Shown here in pieces: positions 41,778 to 51,340 of a stretch of DNA of 64,000 nucleotides. The translations under genes and the position numbers were made by a program. The notes under the pieces are model-generated. The model did not search any database. It saw only the letters and a program-made list of their open reading frames with translations, and was not told the origin of the DNA. Source of the DNA: Neorhizobium petrolearium (lineage in GTDB: Bacteria > Pseudomonadota > Alphaproteobacteria > Rhizobiales > Rhizobiaceae); the NCBI RefSeq assembly GCF_017873175.1, contig NZ_JAGGJW010000013.1:124001-188000 (forward strand), in the 5' to 3' direction. Numbering within the stretch: the first letter of the stretch is position 1; the number at the start of each line of letters is the position of its first letter.

Positions 41778-43859
41778 ATGAAGCGCAGGTGGAAATTCTC
41801 GATCGGTCTAGCCATCAGCCTCGCCGCTGCGGCGGGGCTGATAGTCGGCCTTGACGCAGCCGACAGGGCCTTTCCGCCGCCGCTTGAAAAGGCGCAGGTC
41901 GTTTCGCCAGAAGTGCTTGACGCCGATGGCGACCTGTTGCGGGCCTTCGCGACGCCGGAAGGGCGCTGGCGGCTGAAGACGACGACTGAAGATGTCGATC
42001 CGCGTTTCCTGAAGATGCTGATTGCCTATGAGGACCAGCGTTTCCACAGCCATTCGGGCATTGATCCTCTGGCGCTCGGCCGTGCAGCATTACAATTCGT
42101 CACCAACGGACGGATCGTCTCCGGCGCTTCCACGCTTTCCATGCAGGTGGCGCGGCTGATCGAGCCGCGCGAGACCCGTTCCGTCTCCGCCAAGCTGCTG
42201 CAGCTTGTCCGCGCCCTTCAGATCGAGAGGCGACTGAGCAAGGAGCAAATCCTCGAGCTTTATCTCACGCATGCGCCCTATGGCGGCAATCTGGAAGGGG
42301 TGCGCGCAGCCAGCCTTGCCTATTTCGGCAAAGAGCCACGCCGCCTGTCGGTGGCAGAGGCGGCGCTTCTGGTAGCATTGCCGCAATCGCCGGAAGTCCG
42401 GCGACCGGACCGGCATGTCAACGCCGCCAAAGTGGCGCGCGAGCGGGTGCTGATGAGATCGGCCGTCGTGGATGTGTTGGGAGATGGCGAGGCAGAACGG
42501 GCCGCGGGTGATGCGATCCCGACGCGGCGCCTGCAGTTGCCGGCCTATGCCGCGCATCTCGCCGAAGCGGCGGTCCGCAGACAGCCGAAGGCCCAAGAAT
42601 ACAAGACGACGCTCAAGCGCAGCATTCAGCAGGGGCTGGAACAGGTCGCCCGCGAGGCGGCGACAAAGCTCGCGCCAAAAATTTCGCTCGCAATGGTGAT
42701 GGCCGACGCGACGACCGGCGCGATCGTCGGCGAAGTGGGATCGGCCGATTATTTCGATGCTAGCCGCTCCGGCTGGATCGATATGACGCGTGTCTACCGC
42801 TCGCCAGGCTCGACGCTGAAGCCTTTCATTTATGGCCTTGCCTTCGAACAGGGCCTTGTCAGCCAGGAGACGATTATCGAAGACAGGCCAGCGGATTTTT
42901 TCGGTTACAGGCCAAAGAACTTCGATATGAGTTATCAGGGCGATGTAAGTGTCCGGCAGGCTTTGCAACTGTCGCTCAACGTGCCGGCAGTGCGACTGCT
43001 CGATGCGGTCGGGCCATCGCGGTTGATGATCCGCTTCCGTCGCGCCGAGGTGCGCCCGGTTCTGCCGCCCAACGAGGCGCCAGGGTTAGCAATCGGGTTG
43101 GGTGGAGTGGGCATCACGCTCAAGGATCTGGTGCAGGCTTATGCAGCGCTTGCCAATCGGGGCATTCCGGTCAGGGTCGGCAACGGTATCAAGGATCAGC
43201 CTGGCGCGATCGAAGGTGAGCCGCTGCTGGAGCCGCAGGCGGTTTGGAATGTTGCGGATATCCTCTCGGACGTCCTGCCGCCGCAAGGAAGCCGCAGGCT
43301 CGGCATCGCTTACAAGACGGGCACGAGCTACGGCTATCGCGATGCCTGGTCGGTCGGGTTCGACGGGCGCTATGTGCTGGGCGTGTGGGTCGGCCGACCG
43401 GACAATGGCGCGGTGCCAGGTATCGCCGGTTATCAGACGGCGGCACCCATCCTCTTTGAAGCGTTTTCGAAATCCGACGTGCCGATCACGCCTTTGCCGC
43501 CCGCGCCCGCGGGCGCCATACGGCTTGCGCAGTCCGACCTGCCAATCAGCCAGCGGCGTTTCTCGATGACGGCGAATGGTCTCATTTCCGCATCCGCGCG
43601 GGAACCGGCGCCGCAGATCGTTTATCCGCCCGAAGGAGCGCGGGTCGACCTAGGCGCCCAAACCGGGGAAATCTCGCCACTGGTGCTGAAACTGCAAGGC
43701 GGGCGGGCGCCTTTCCGCTGGCTCGCCAACGGCAGGCCGCTTAGCGATATTTCCCGCCGCCGTACCAACGAATGGACGCCCGACGGCGCCGGCTATTCGA
43801 CGCTGACGGTGATCGACGCTGCCGGCCGTGCCGCCAGCGTCAGAGTCTTTGTCGAGTAG
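41778..43859 (+). CDS. pbpC: Penicillin-binding protein 1C
   Basis: A 693-residue bifunctional peptidoglycan synthase with one N-terminal membrane anchor. The transglycosylase domain (about 45-215) has EDQRFHSHSGID with the catalytic Glu, and STLSMQVARL. The transpeptidase domain (about 270-560) has the nucleophile S345 in STLK, SLN-type SLNVP and the KTGTSYG motif. A C-terminal biosynthesis-associated domain follows, with a Pro-rich linker. It is probably co-transcribed with the macroglobulin gene. Its stop abuts the convergent dppF gene without a gap. Confidence 0.92.
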   Translation: MKRRWKFSIGLAISLAAAAGLIVGLDAADRAFPPPLEKAQVVSPEVLDADGDLLRAFATPEGRWRLKTTTEDVDPRFLKMLIAYEDQRFHSHSGIDPLALGRAALQFVTNGRIVSGASTLSMQVARLIEPRETRSVSAKLLQLVRALQIERRLSKEQILELYLTHAPYGGNLEGVRAASLAYFGKEPRRLSVAEAALLVALPQSPEVRRPDRHVNAAKVARERVLMRSAVVDVLGDGEAERAAGDAIPTRRLQLPAYAAHLAEAAVRRQPKAQEYKTTLKRSIQQGLEQVAREAATKLAPKISLAMVMADATTGAIVGEVGSADYFDASRSGWIDMTRVYRSPGSTLKPFIYGLAFEQGLVSQETIIEDRPADFFGYRPKNFDMSYQGDVSVRQALQLSLNVPAVRLLDAVGPSRLMIRFRRAEVRPVLPPNEAPGLAIGLGGVGITLKDLVQAYAALANRGIPVRVGNGIKDQPGAIEGEPLLEPQAVWNVADILSDVLPPQGSRRLGIAYKTGTSYGYRDAWSVGFDGRYVLGVWVGRPDNGAVPGIAGYQTAAPILFEAFSKSDVPITPLPPAPAGAIRLAQSDLPISQRRFSMTANGLISASAREPAPQIVYPPEGARVDLGAQTGEISPLVLKLQGGRAPFRWLANGRPLSDISRRRTNEWTPDGAGYSTLTVIDAAGRAASVRVFVE

Positions 43860-44705
43860 TCAGGCGACGGCTTTTGCCGCGTTCTTCCTGGCAATGCGGG
43901 CGCGGATGGATTCGATATCCGCGCGGGGCGTCGCGGCAAACAGCGTGCGTGTATATTCGTGCTTCGGGTCCGAGAAAACCTCGTCTCGGGTGCCATACTC
44001 CACCGCTTCGCCAAAATACATCACCATCACTTCATCCGCGATATAACGCACCACAGAAAGGTCGTGGCTGATGAAAACGTAGGTGAGGCCGAATTCGTCC
44101 TGCAGGTCGGCAAGCAGGTTCAAAACCTGGGCCTGTACCGAAAGGTCGAGTGCCGAAACCGGCTCGTCCAGCACCAGCAGCTTCGGGTTCATCATCAGCG
44201 CGCGGGCAATGGCGATGCGCTGGCGCTGGCCGCCCGAGAACATGTGCGGGTAGCGGTTGTAGTGCTCCGGGCCAAGACCGACCTTCTTCAGCATCTCGTT
44301 GGCGCGATGCCGTCGTTCCTCCGCCGACATGCCGGTATTGATCGCCAGCGGTTCGCCGAGCACGTCGCCGATCTTCTGGCGCGGGTTGAGCGAGCCATAG
44401 GGGTTCTGAAAGACGATCTGCACCTTCTGGCGCATTTCCTGAGTCAGGTGGCCGGGACGCGTATCGACCTTCTTGCCGTCGATCAGCAGATCACCGGAGG
44501 TCGGCTCGTCGATGAAAGTTATCATGCGGGCGAGTGTCGACTTGCCGCAGCCGGATTCGCCGACGATCGCAAGCGTCTTGCCACGCTCCAGCTTGAACGA
44601 GACGCCTTTGACTGCATGGATGATCTTCTTCGGCTTGAAGAGGCCACCCGGCAATTCGTAATCGCGCTTGATATCGCGCACTTCGAGCATGGTGTTTTCA
44701 GTCAT
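43860..44705 (-). CDS. dppF: Dipeptide/oligopeptide ABC transporter ATP-binding protein (DppF-like)
   Basis: A 281-residue ATPase with Walker A GESGCGKST, VFQNPYGSLNPRQ, signature FSGGQRQRI and Walker B LLVLDEPVSALD. The C-terminal oligopeptide-transporter extension (TPRADIESIRAR) is present. Last gene of a five-gene minus-strand operon, coupled to dppD by 4 bases. Confidence 0.88.
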   Translation of the reverse strand: MTENTMLEVRDIKRDYELPGGLFKPKKIIHAVKGVSFKLERGKTLAIVGESGCGKSTLARMITFIDEPTSGDLLIDGKKVDTRPGHLTQEMRQKVQIVFQNPYGSLNPRQKIGDVLGEPLAINTGMSAEERRHRANEMLKKVGLGPEHYNRYPHMFSGGQRQRIAIARALMMNPKLLVLDEPVSALDLSVQAQVLNLLADLQDEFGLTYVFISHDLSVVRYIADEVMVMYFGEAVEYGTRDEVFSDPKHEYTRTLFAATPRADIESIRARIARKNAAKAVA

Positions 44706-45559
44706 GCGCTTACTCCCGGAGTTGGTTCCGGATTACCGTCGAAAAAGGCGGAAACGGTGGTCAGACGGTCGCCGGTGGCATTTTCCGGCAATGCCGCCAG
44801 CAACGCCTTCGTATAGTTGCTCTTCGGGCTTTCGAAGAGGGAAAGCACGTCGGCCTCCTCCATCTTGCGGCCCTTGTACTGCACGACGACGCGGTCGGCG
44901 GTCTCGGCTACGACACCCATGTCGTGGGTGATCATGATCAGGCCCATGCCGTTCTTGGCCTGCAGCGACATGATGAGGTCGAGGATCTGCTTCTGGATCG
45001 TCACGTCGAGCGCGGTGGTCGGCTCGTCGGCGATCAGGAGCTTGGGATTGCAGGCGATCGCGATCGCGATCATCACGCGCTGGCACTGGCCGCCGGACAT
45101 CTGGTGCGGAAAGTGGTTCAGCCGCTCTTCCGGATTGGGCAGACCCACCTGCTTGAACAGCTCGATTGCACGAGCACGGCGTTCCTTTTTGTCGAGGCCG
45201 AGATGGATGCGCAATACTTCCTCGATCTGGAAGCCGACCGTGAAGCACGGGTTCAGGCTGGCGATCGGCTCCTGAAAGATCATCGCGATATCCTTGCCGA
45301 TCAGCTTGCGGCGCTCAGCCGGGCTGATTTTCTGAATGTCGCGGCCTTCGAAAAGCATCTGGTCCGCTGTAATCTTCGCGGTCCAGGGGAGAAGCCCCAT
45401 GACGGCAAGCATGGCGACGGATTTCCCCGAGCCGGATTCGCCGACGATGGCGAGAACTTCGCCCTTCTCGACGGACATGGAAACGCCGTCAACGGCCTTG
45501 AACCAGCCGGTTGCGGTTTCGAACTCGACGGTGAGATTGTCGATTTGCAGAAGCGCCAT
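44702..45559 (-). CDS. dppD: Dipeptide/oligopeptide ABC transporter ATP-binding protein (DppD-like)
   Basis: A 285-residue ATPase starting MALLQIDNLTVEF. Motifs: Walker A GESGSGKSV (with Val rather than Thr or Ser in the last position), Q-loop IFQEPIASLNP, signature MSGGQCQRV and Walker B LLIADEPTTALD. An upstream in-frame extension to 45718 overlaps dppC and has no ribosome site. It pairs with DppF to drive peptide import. Confidence 0.88.
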   Translation of the reverse strand: MALLQIDNLTVEFETATGWFKAVDGVSMSVEKGEVLAIVGESGSGKSVAMLAVMGLLPWTAKITADQMLFEGRDIQKISPAERRKLIGKDIAMIFQEPIASLNPCFTVGFQIEEVLRIHLGLDKKERRARAIELFKQVGLPNPEERLNHFPHQMSGGQCQRVMIAIAIACNPKLLIADEPTTALDVTIQKQILDLIMSLQAKNGMGLIMITHDMGVVAETADRVVVQYKGRKMEEADVLSLFESPKSNYTKALLAALPENATGDRLTTVSAFFDGNPEPTPGVSA

Positions 45560-45561
45560 GT

Positions 45562-46479
45562 TCAGGACCTCTTCAGTTTCGGGTCGAGCGCATCGCGCAG
45601 ACCGTCGCCCATCAGATTGATGGCAAGGACGGTGATGAGGATAGCGAGGCCGGGGAAGGTGACCACCCACCAAGCGCGCAGGATGAATTCCCGTGCCTCG
45701 GCAAGCATCGTGCCCCATTCCGGGGCCGGCGGCTGAGCGCCCATTCCGAGGAAGCCGAGAGCGGCTGCATCAAGGATGGCGTTCGAGAAGGAAAGCGTCG
45801 CCTGGACGATCAGCGGCGCCGTGCAGTTCGGCAGGATGGTGCGGAACATCAGGCGCAACGGTCCTGCGCCGGCAAGGCGGGCGGCCGTCACGTAGTCGCG
45901 AGTTTTCTCAGCCATGACCGCTGCACGGGTCAGGCGCACGAAATGCGGCTGCAGGGTGAGCGCAATCGCAATCATGCCGTTCGTCAGGCTGGGGCCGAGG
46001 ATCGCGACGAGCACGAGCGCCAGCAGCAGCGACGGGAAGGCGAGGATGATGTCCATCAGGCGCATGATGACGGTATCCACCCAGCCGCGGTAATATCCGG
46101 CAATGAGGCCGACCAGAATGCCGCCGGTCAGCGACAGCGTCGTCACGAAGACGCCGATGAAGAGCGAATATTGCGCGCCGTAGATCAGGCGCGAGAGGAT
46201 GTCGCGGCCAACCGGATCGGTGCCGAGCAGGTAGCCGGCACGTCCGCCTTCGGTCCAGATTGGCGGCACAAGAACCGCGTCGCGATACTGTTCGAAAGGC
46301 GAATGGGGTGCGATGAGAGGCGCAAGAACAGCGACGACAACGAGCAGAAGGAAAACGAAGAGTCCAATGACGGCGCCACGATTTTCCGAGAAATAGAACC
46401 AGAATTCCTTTAGCATCTGGCGGCGCAGCGCAGCGCTGGACACTGGTTCAGGCGCCTTGTCGACCATGATATCGGCCAT
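45562..46479 (-). CDS. dppC: Dipeptide ABC transporter permease (DppC-like)
   Basis: A 305-residue permease with an N-terminal cytoplasmic arm, the SRLIYGAQYSLFIG segment and the EAA-type loop AARLAGAGPLRLMFRTILPN, then the typical GFLGMGAQPPAPEWG. It lies 2 bases before dppD and 15 bases after dppB in the direction of transcription. Confidence 0.9.
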   Translation of the reverse strand: MADIMVDKAPEPVSSAALRRQMLKEFWFYFSENRGAVIGLFVFLLLVVVAVLAPLIAPHSPFEQYRDAVLVPPIWTEGGRAGYLLGTDPVGRDILSRLIYGAQYSLFIGVFVTTLSLTGGILVGLIAGYYRGWVDTVIMRLMDIILAFPSLLLALVLVAILGPSLTNGMIAIALTLQPHFVRLTRAAVMAEKTRDYVTAARLAGAGPLRLMFRTILPNCTAPLIVQATLSFSNAILDAAALGFLGMGAQPPAPEWGTMLAEAREFILRAWWVVTFPGLAILITVLAINLMGDGLRDALDPKLKRS

Positions 46480-46494
46480 GGGATTTTCTCCTTC

Positions 46495-47499
46495 TTAGTG
46501 CCGGATACGGGGATTGATCAGGCCGTAGAGCAGGTCAACGATGAGGTTGACGAGCATGATGATGCCCGCGATCAGCAGCAACCCGCCTTGGATAACCGGA
46601 TAGTCCCGGCGGAAGACACTGTCGACCATCCACTTGCCGATACCCGGCCAGGAGAAGATCGTTTCGGTGAGAATGGCACCCGCGAGCATGACGCCAATCT
46701 GCAGGCCAATCGTGGTGATGACCGGGATCATGGCGTTGCGCAATGCATGAATGCCGACGACACGGAAGGGCGATAGGCCTTTCGCGCGGGCGGTGCGAAC
46801 GTAATCTTCCGACAGGACTTCCAGCATGGCCGAACGCGTCTGGCGGGCGATGACCGCGAGAGGAATGGTCGCCAGCACGATCGAGGGAAGTGCGAGATGG
46901 CTCAGCGCAGAGGCGAAGGCGCCTTTCTGGCCGGAGAGCAGCGAGTCGATCAGCATGAAGCCGGTGACCGGCGGGAAGAAGAACATCAGCGAGATCCGGC
47001 CGGAGACCGGAAACCACTGCAGGATGCCAGAAAAGAAGATGATGAGCAGGAGGCCCCACCAGAAGATCGGCATCGAATAGCCCACGAGGGCCACGCCCAT
47101 CAGCGCCTGATCGAAAAACGATCCACGCTTGATCGCCGCGATCACACCTGCCGGGATACCGAGTGCGACAGCGATGATGATCGCACAGAGCGAAAGCTCG
47201 ACCGTGGCGGGAAAGAGCGCGAGGAACTGGTCGAGAATCGGTTTCTTCGAAACGATGGAAGAGCCGAAGTCGCCGGTCAGAACGCCTCCGAGATAATCCA
47301 GGTATTGAATTACCATTGGCCGGTCGAGGCCGAGCTGCTGACTGATCAACGCATGGCGCTCCGGCGACATGACGCGCTCGCCCGAGAGCAATGCGACGGG
47401 ATCGCCTGGCAGCAATCGGATAAACGAAAAGGCGATAATCGAGACCCCGATGAAGGTCGGGATCAACACGGCAAGACGCCGCAACAGGAAGCCAAACAT
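46495..47499 (-). CDS. dppB: Dipeptide ABC transporter permease (DppB-like)
   Basis: A 334-residue permease beginning MFGFLLRRLAVLIPTFIGVS, the family's normal N-terminus. This selects the ATG at 47499 over an in-frame extension to 47583. Features: FIRLLPGDPV, EAA loop VRTARAKGLSPFRVVGIHAL and SWPGIGKWMVDSV. It follows dppA after 159 bases that contain a strong hairpin, so its expression is probably lower than that of the binding protein. Confidence 0.9.
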   Translation of the reverse strand: MFGFLLRRLAVLIPTFIGVSIIAFSFIRLLPGDPVALLSGERVMSPERHALISQQLGLDRPMVIQYLDYLGGVLTGDFGSSIVSKKPILDQFLALFPATVELSLCAIIIAVALGIPAGVIAAIKRGSFFDQALMGVALVGYSMPIFWWGLLLIIFFSGILQWFPVSGRISLMFFFPPVTGFMLIDSLLSGQKGAFASALSHLALPSIVLATIPLAVIARQTRSAMLEVLSEDYVRTARAKGLSPFRVVGIHALRNAMIPVITTIGLQIGVMLAGAILTETIFSWPGIGKWMVDSVFRRDYPVIQGGLLLIAGIIMLVNLIVDLLYGLINPRIRH

Positions 47500-47607
47500 T
47501 CTAAACCTTCGATGGTTTTTCGGTCTTGGCCGATTCATGGGCTTGTCAAGCCACGAAAGCGGCAATTGAGGCGTCTTCGCCACATTTTTCGGCGTCTCAT
47601 AAGAAAA

Positions 47608-47638
47608 TGCCGCGGGAAACGCAACGCATCCCGCGGCA
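47608..47638 (-). terminator. Strong hairpin between dppA and dppB (partial terminator)
   Basis: TGCCGCGGGA (47608-47617) and TCCCGCGGCA (47629-47638) form a perfect 10-bp stem with an 11-base loop. Read on the minus strand it follows dppA by about 20 bases and runs into TTTTC. It probably stops part of the transcripts and stabilises the dppA message. Confidence 0.65.
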
Positions 47639-47658
47639 AAAATATCGTGAGCGTCTAA

Positions 47659-49254
47659 TTATTCGGCGATATCGACGGCTTCGAAGGTAAAGTCGCCAAG
47701 CGGGCTCTGGGTAAAGCCGGTGACACCCTTGCGCATCGGAACGACGGAAAGGGAGTGATCGAGTGTTGCCCAGGGAGCTTCTTTCTTGAAGACGGTCTGA
47801 GCCTGTTCGTAGAGTTTGGTGCGCTCGGACTGATCAGACGCGACCTTGGCCTTCTTCACCAGATCGTCGAACTCCTTGTTGCACCACTGAGCACGGTTGT
47901 TGCCGCCGACGGCATTGCAGCCCAGCAACGTGTCGAGGAAGTTGTCCGGATCGCCGTTGTCGCCGGTCCAGCCGAGGATAACGGCACCGTCACGATCCTT
48001 GGCCTTGGAGCGATCCAGGTATTCAGCCCATTCGTAGGACACGATCTCGACCTTGACGCCGATCTTGGCAAAATCGTCCTGGATGATCTCGGCAGCGCGG
48101 CGGGCATTCAGCATGTAAGGGCGCGAAACCGGCATCGCCCAGACCTTCATGGAGAGGTCCTTGACGCCGGCATCAGCCAGCATCTTCTTGGCCGCGTCGA
48201 GGTCATACGCATCATCCTGAGTGGATTCGTTGTAGGACCACATGGTCGGCGGGATCGGGTTTTTAGCGGGCGTTGCCATGCCCTGGAAGACGGCGTCGAC
48301 GATCGCCTTCTTGTTGATCGCCTTGTTGAGCGCCTTGCGGACTTCGACCTTGTCGAAGGGAGCCTGGGTGGTGTTGTAGGCGAGATAAGCTACGTTCAGG
48401 CCTTCCTGTTCCAGCACGGTCAGATTCGGATTGGTCTTCATGGACTGGACGTCGGCGGCGTTCGGATACGGCATCAGGTGGCATTCGCCGGCCTGCAGTT
48501 TCTGGTACCGAACGGCTGCATCAGTCGTGATCGCGAAAACGAGATCATCGATCTTCGGCGCCGGACCCCAGTAATCGGGGTTTTTCTTGTAACGGATGAC
48601 CGCGTCCTGCTGATAGCCAACGAAGACGAACGGGCCGGTGCCGACCGGCATCTGGTTGAGCTGCTCCTTTTTGCCGGCCGTGTCGAGGCTGTCGGCATAT
48701 TCCTTCGACATGATCGAAGCAAAGGGCATGGCGAGGTTGGCGAGGAACGGGGCTTCCGGCTTGTTCAGCGTGAACTTCACCGTGAGGTCGTCAACCTTCT
48801 CGACGGACTTGATGAGCTCCGGGAAACCCATGCCGGCAGCATATTCCCAGGCTGCGCCGGGGATATACTGATTCCACGCATTCTTCGCATCAATCTGACG
48901 ACCGATGGAGAAGACGACGTCATCGGCATTCAGGGTGCGGGAGGGCGTGAAGAAGTCGGTCGTCTGGAACTTCACGTTCTGCCGCAGTTTGAAGGTATAG
49001 ACGGTGCCATCCTGCGAAATTTCCCAGCTTTCCGCGAGGCCTGGTTCCGGCTGCGTCGTGCCCGGCTTGAACTCGAGCAGACGGTTGTAGATGGGATGAG
49101 CGGAAGCGTCGAAGGTCGTGCCGGCGGTGTAAAGGCCAGGATCGAAACCTTCCGGAGAACCTTCGGAGCAGTAAACGAAGGTCTTGGCGCTGGCTGCACT
49201 GGCAAAGAACGTTGCCGACAGAAGTGCTGCGGCAAGGGTGAGCTTGTATTTCAT
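47659..49254 (-). CDS. dppA: Dipeptide/oligopeptide ABC transporter substrate-binding protein (DppA-like)
   Basis: A 531-residue family 5 binding protein with a clear signal peptide (residues 1-23, cleavage after ASA). It begins TFVYCSEGSPEGFDPGLY, which resembles DppA, and carries the SBP5 pattern YTFKLRQNVKFQTT and LAESWEISQDG. A conserved Cys pair is visible (ECHLMPYP and LGCNAVGGNNRAQWC). It is the first gene of dppABCDF. Dipeptides, or haem and delta-aminolevulinate as for E. coli DppA, are possible ligands. Confidence 0.88.
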   Translation of the reverse strand: MKYKLTLAAALLSATFFASAASAKTFVYCSEGSPEGFDPGLYTAGTTFDASAHPIYNRLLEFKPGTTQPEPGLAESWEISQDGTVYTFKLRQNVKFQTTDFFTPSRTLNADDVVFSIGRQIDAKNAWNQYIPGAAWEYAAGMGFPELIKSVEKVDDLTVKFTLNKPEAPFLANLAMPFASIMSKEYADSLDTAGKKEQLNQMPVGTGPFVFVGYQQDAVIRYKKNPDYWGPAPKIDDLVFAITTDAAVRYQKLQAGECHLMPYPNAADVQSMKTNPNLTVLEQEGLNVAYLAYNTTQAPFDKVEVRKALNKAINKKAIVDAVFQGMATPAKNPIPPTMWSYNESTQDDAYDLDAAKKMLADAGVKDLSMKVWAMPVSRPYMLNARRAAEIIQDDFAKIGVKVEIVSYEWAEYLDRSKAKDRDGAVILGWTGDNGDPDNFLDTLLGCNAVGGNNRAQWCNKEFDDLVKKAKVASDQSERTKLYEQAQTVFKKEAPWATLDHSLSVVPMRKGVTGFTQSPLGDFTFEAVDIAE

Positions 49255-49773
49255 ATCGGTCTCCCTGTGACCTCTGGCCGGTTGCCCGACCCGGTTGATT
49301 CGTGTCGTTAGAATGATGCGCCGCAGGGCGCTTCAAGCTTGATATTCTTGTTATTCACCTCCCGGTCGGCGAAACTTGCCGTCGCCCATTACAGTAATTT
49401 CTCCTGACGACCTGCCCCAGCTTGCGCCGTGCATCTCCACCTTGGTCGCCTTTGGCATCGATCGGGATCGCCCGTATCGAATTCCGCTTGCATTTCATTT
49501 TTTAGAAAAATTTCCACAAATTTGGCAAAATCCCCGTATGTTCTTATTATTTTAGATCCATTCCTTGGATTTTCGGCGGGCTGCGGCGCGAGAGCATAGC
49601 GATTATGATCTCGTTGTCGAGATGCTAAAATTCGCATGCCGATCACATCCGCTTTTCCAATGCCTCATCTTTCCGTAGCGTCAATTTTGCTGCGTCGCCG
49701 CATTGTCATCGAGCCAAAATGGAGTACGGTTCGGGCCTCCCAGAGGCATAGGCGTATCGAGGCAACGATTTTT
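49255..49773. other. Intergenic region between dppA and the AbgB-like gene
   Basis: About 520 bases of divergent promoter space, AT-rich between 49490 and 49560. On the minus strand TTGCCA (49528-49523) and TCTAAA (49506-49501), 16 bases apart, could form a dppA promoter. The AbgB-like frame is open back to 49636, but that extension is unlike the family, so I leave it as leader. No RNA gene or repeat was recognised. Confidence 0.4.
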
Positions 49774-51207
49774 ATGACGACAGGCAATTCCAATCTCCCG
49801 CTCGTTTGGGATTTCATAGACCGCAAGACGGAAGTGTTCACCGATCTTGCGGACCGTGTCTGGGAGACGCCGGAAACTTGCTACATGGAGAAGCTTTCCG
49901 CCGCCGCGCACCGCGAAATGCTGGAGGCGCAAGGTTTTCGGATCACGGAAAATGTGGCCGGCATCCCGACCGCTCTCATCGGCGAAGCGGGCGAGGGCGG
50001 GCCGGTGATCGCGTTCCTCGGCGAGTACGATGCCCTGGCCGGCCTCAGTCAAAAGGCGGGCGCGGTTCAACAAGAGCCGCTGATCCCCGGCGCAAATGGT
50101 CACGGCTGCGGCCATAACCTCCTCGGCTCGGCTTCGCTGCTTGCGGCGACCGCGCTCAAGGATTGGTTGGAAATGACTGGCACGCCCGGTCGGGTGCGTT
50201 ACTACGGCTGCCCGGCCGAGGAAGGGGGCGCCGCCAAGGCCTTCATGGTGCGTGCAGGTGCCTTCGAGGATGTCGACATTGCGATAAGCTGGCATCCGAG
50301 CAATTTCGCCGGAGTGCAGCGGGAAACCTCGCTCGCCAATTGCCGTATCGATTTCACTTTCACAGGTAGGGCAGCGCATGCTTCGGCCGTGCCGGAGCTT
50401 GGCCGCAGCGCGCTCGATGCCGTTGAATTGATGAATGTCGGTGTCAATTATATGCGCGAGCACATGCCTTCCGATTGCCGCATCCACTATGCGGTCCTCG
50501 ATACCGGCGGCATTTCGCCGAACGTGGTGCAGGCGCATGCCAAGGTTCGTTATGTTGTCCGTGCGCCGGAACTGCCGGGCCTTCTGGCGTTGATCGAACG
50601 TGTGAAGAAGATCGCCGAGGGAGCGGCGCTGATGACCGAGACCAAGGTCGAGAGCACGATTCTGGCAGGCGTTTCCAACCTCATCGTCAACAAGCCGCTG
50701 ATGGATGCGATGCAGGACATCTGGGACAGCATGGGACCACCGCCTTTCGATGAAGCCGATGTCTCGTTCGCCGAGAAGATCCGCGCGACTCTGACACCGG
50801 AGGATATTGCCGCGAGCTGGAATCAGGAACGCCTCGAGCCAAGGGATATCCCGCTGGCGGACTTCGTCCTGCCAGCTCACAACGAGGTAAGGCAAATGGG
50901 CGGGTCGACGGATGTCGGAGATGTGAGCTGGGTCGTGCCGACCGTGCAGGCCTACGGTGCGACGCTTGCCGTCGGCACCCAGCTTCACACCTGGCAGGTG
51001 GTGGCGCAGGGGCAGAGCGCGCTTGCCCACAAGGGCATGGTTTCCGCCGCCAAGGCAATGGCTGCGACCGGCCTTGTGGCAATCGAAAGCGAACAGCTTC
51101 GTGAAGCCGCCTGGGTGGATCTCAAGAAGCGCCGCAAGGGTCAGGAATACACCAGTCCCATTCCGCCCGGCGCCGAGCCGCCCGTGGCGGCGATGACGGT
51201 CAAATGA
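49774..51207 (+). CDS. M20 family amidohydrolase, AbgB-like
   Basis: A 477-residue zinc-dependent amidohydrolase of the M20D type, close in size and pattern to the aminobenzoyl-glutamate hydrolase subunit AbgB. Motifs: GEYDALAGLSQ, GANGHGCGHNLLG, CPAEEGGAAKAFM and the dimerisation domain from about 195, with GRAAHASAVPELGRSALDAV. The ATG at 49774 is chosen because the family begins near here. Its ribosome site (GAGG) is weak and 11 bases away. AbgB normally pairs with AbgA; no second subunit is adjacent, so it may act alone on an N-acyl amino acid. Confidence 0.82.
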   Translation: MTTGNSNLPLVWDFIDRKTEVFTDLADRVWETPETCYMEKLSAAAHREMLEAQGFRITENVAGIPTALIGEAGEGGPVIAFLGEYDALAGLSQKAGAVQQEPLIPGANGHGCGHNLLGSASLLAATALKDWLEMTGTPGRVRYYGCPAEEGGAAKAFMVRAGAFEDVDIAISWHPSNFAGVQRETSLANCRIDFTFTGRAAHASAVPELGRSALDAVELMNVGVNYMREHMPSDCRIHYAVLDTGGISPNVVQAHAKVRYVVRAPELPGLLALIERVKKIAEGAALMTETKVESTILAGVSNLIVNKPLMDAMQDIWDSMGPPPFDEADVSFAEKIRATLTPEDIAASWNQERLEPRDIPLADFVLPAHNEVRQMGGSTDVGDVSWVVPTVQAYGATLAVGTQLHTWQVVAQGQSALAHKGMVSAAKAMAATGLVAIESEQLREAAWVDLKKRRKGQEYTSPIPPGAEPPVAAMTVK

Positions 51208-51340
51208 CCAAATGCGCTGATTGACACGTCAATTATTTTGAACGGTGTTCGGCTTGAACGCGGCGATTTGGGCTGTCCAATCTCGCCGTTTCCGCCTATG
51301 AAATTTATATGCGTTCCGCATGTTTCACAGGAGGTCCGTC

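Noticed and set aside
40619..41815. 398-codon minus-strand frame across the end of the macroglobulin gene
   Set aside because: It overlaps the 3' end of a verified alpha-2-macroglobulin and the start of pbpC. There are no motifs and no promoter context.
47755..49311. 518-codon open frame on the plus strand across dppA
   Set aside because: The minus-strand dppA has a signal peptide, SBP5 motifs and operon context. The plus-strand frame has no domain and no ribosome site.
49681..51030. 449-codon minus-strand frame inside the AbgB-like gene
   Set aside because: The plus strand carries the M20 metal motifs. The reverse frame has none.
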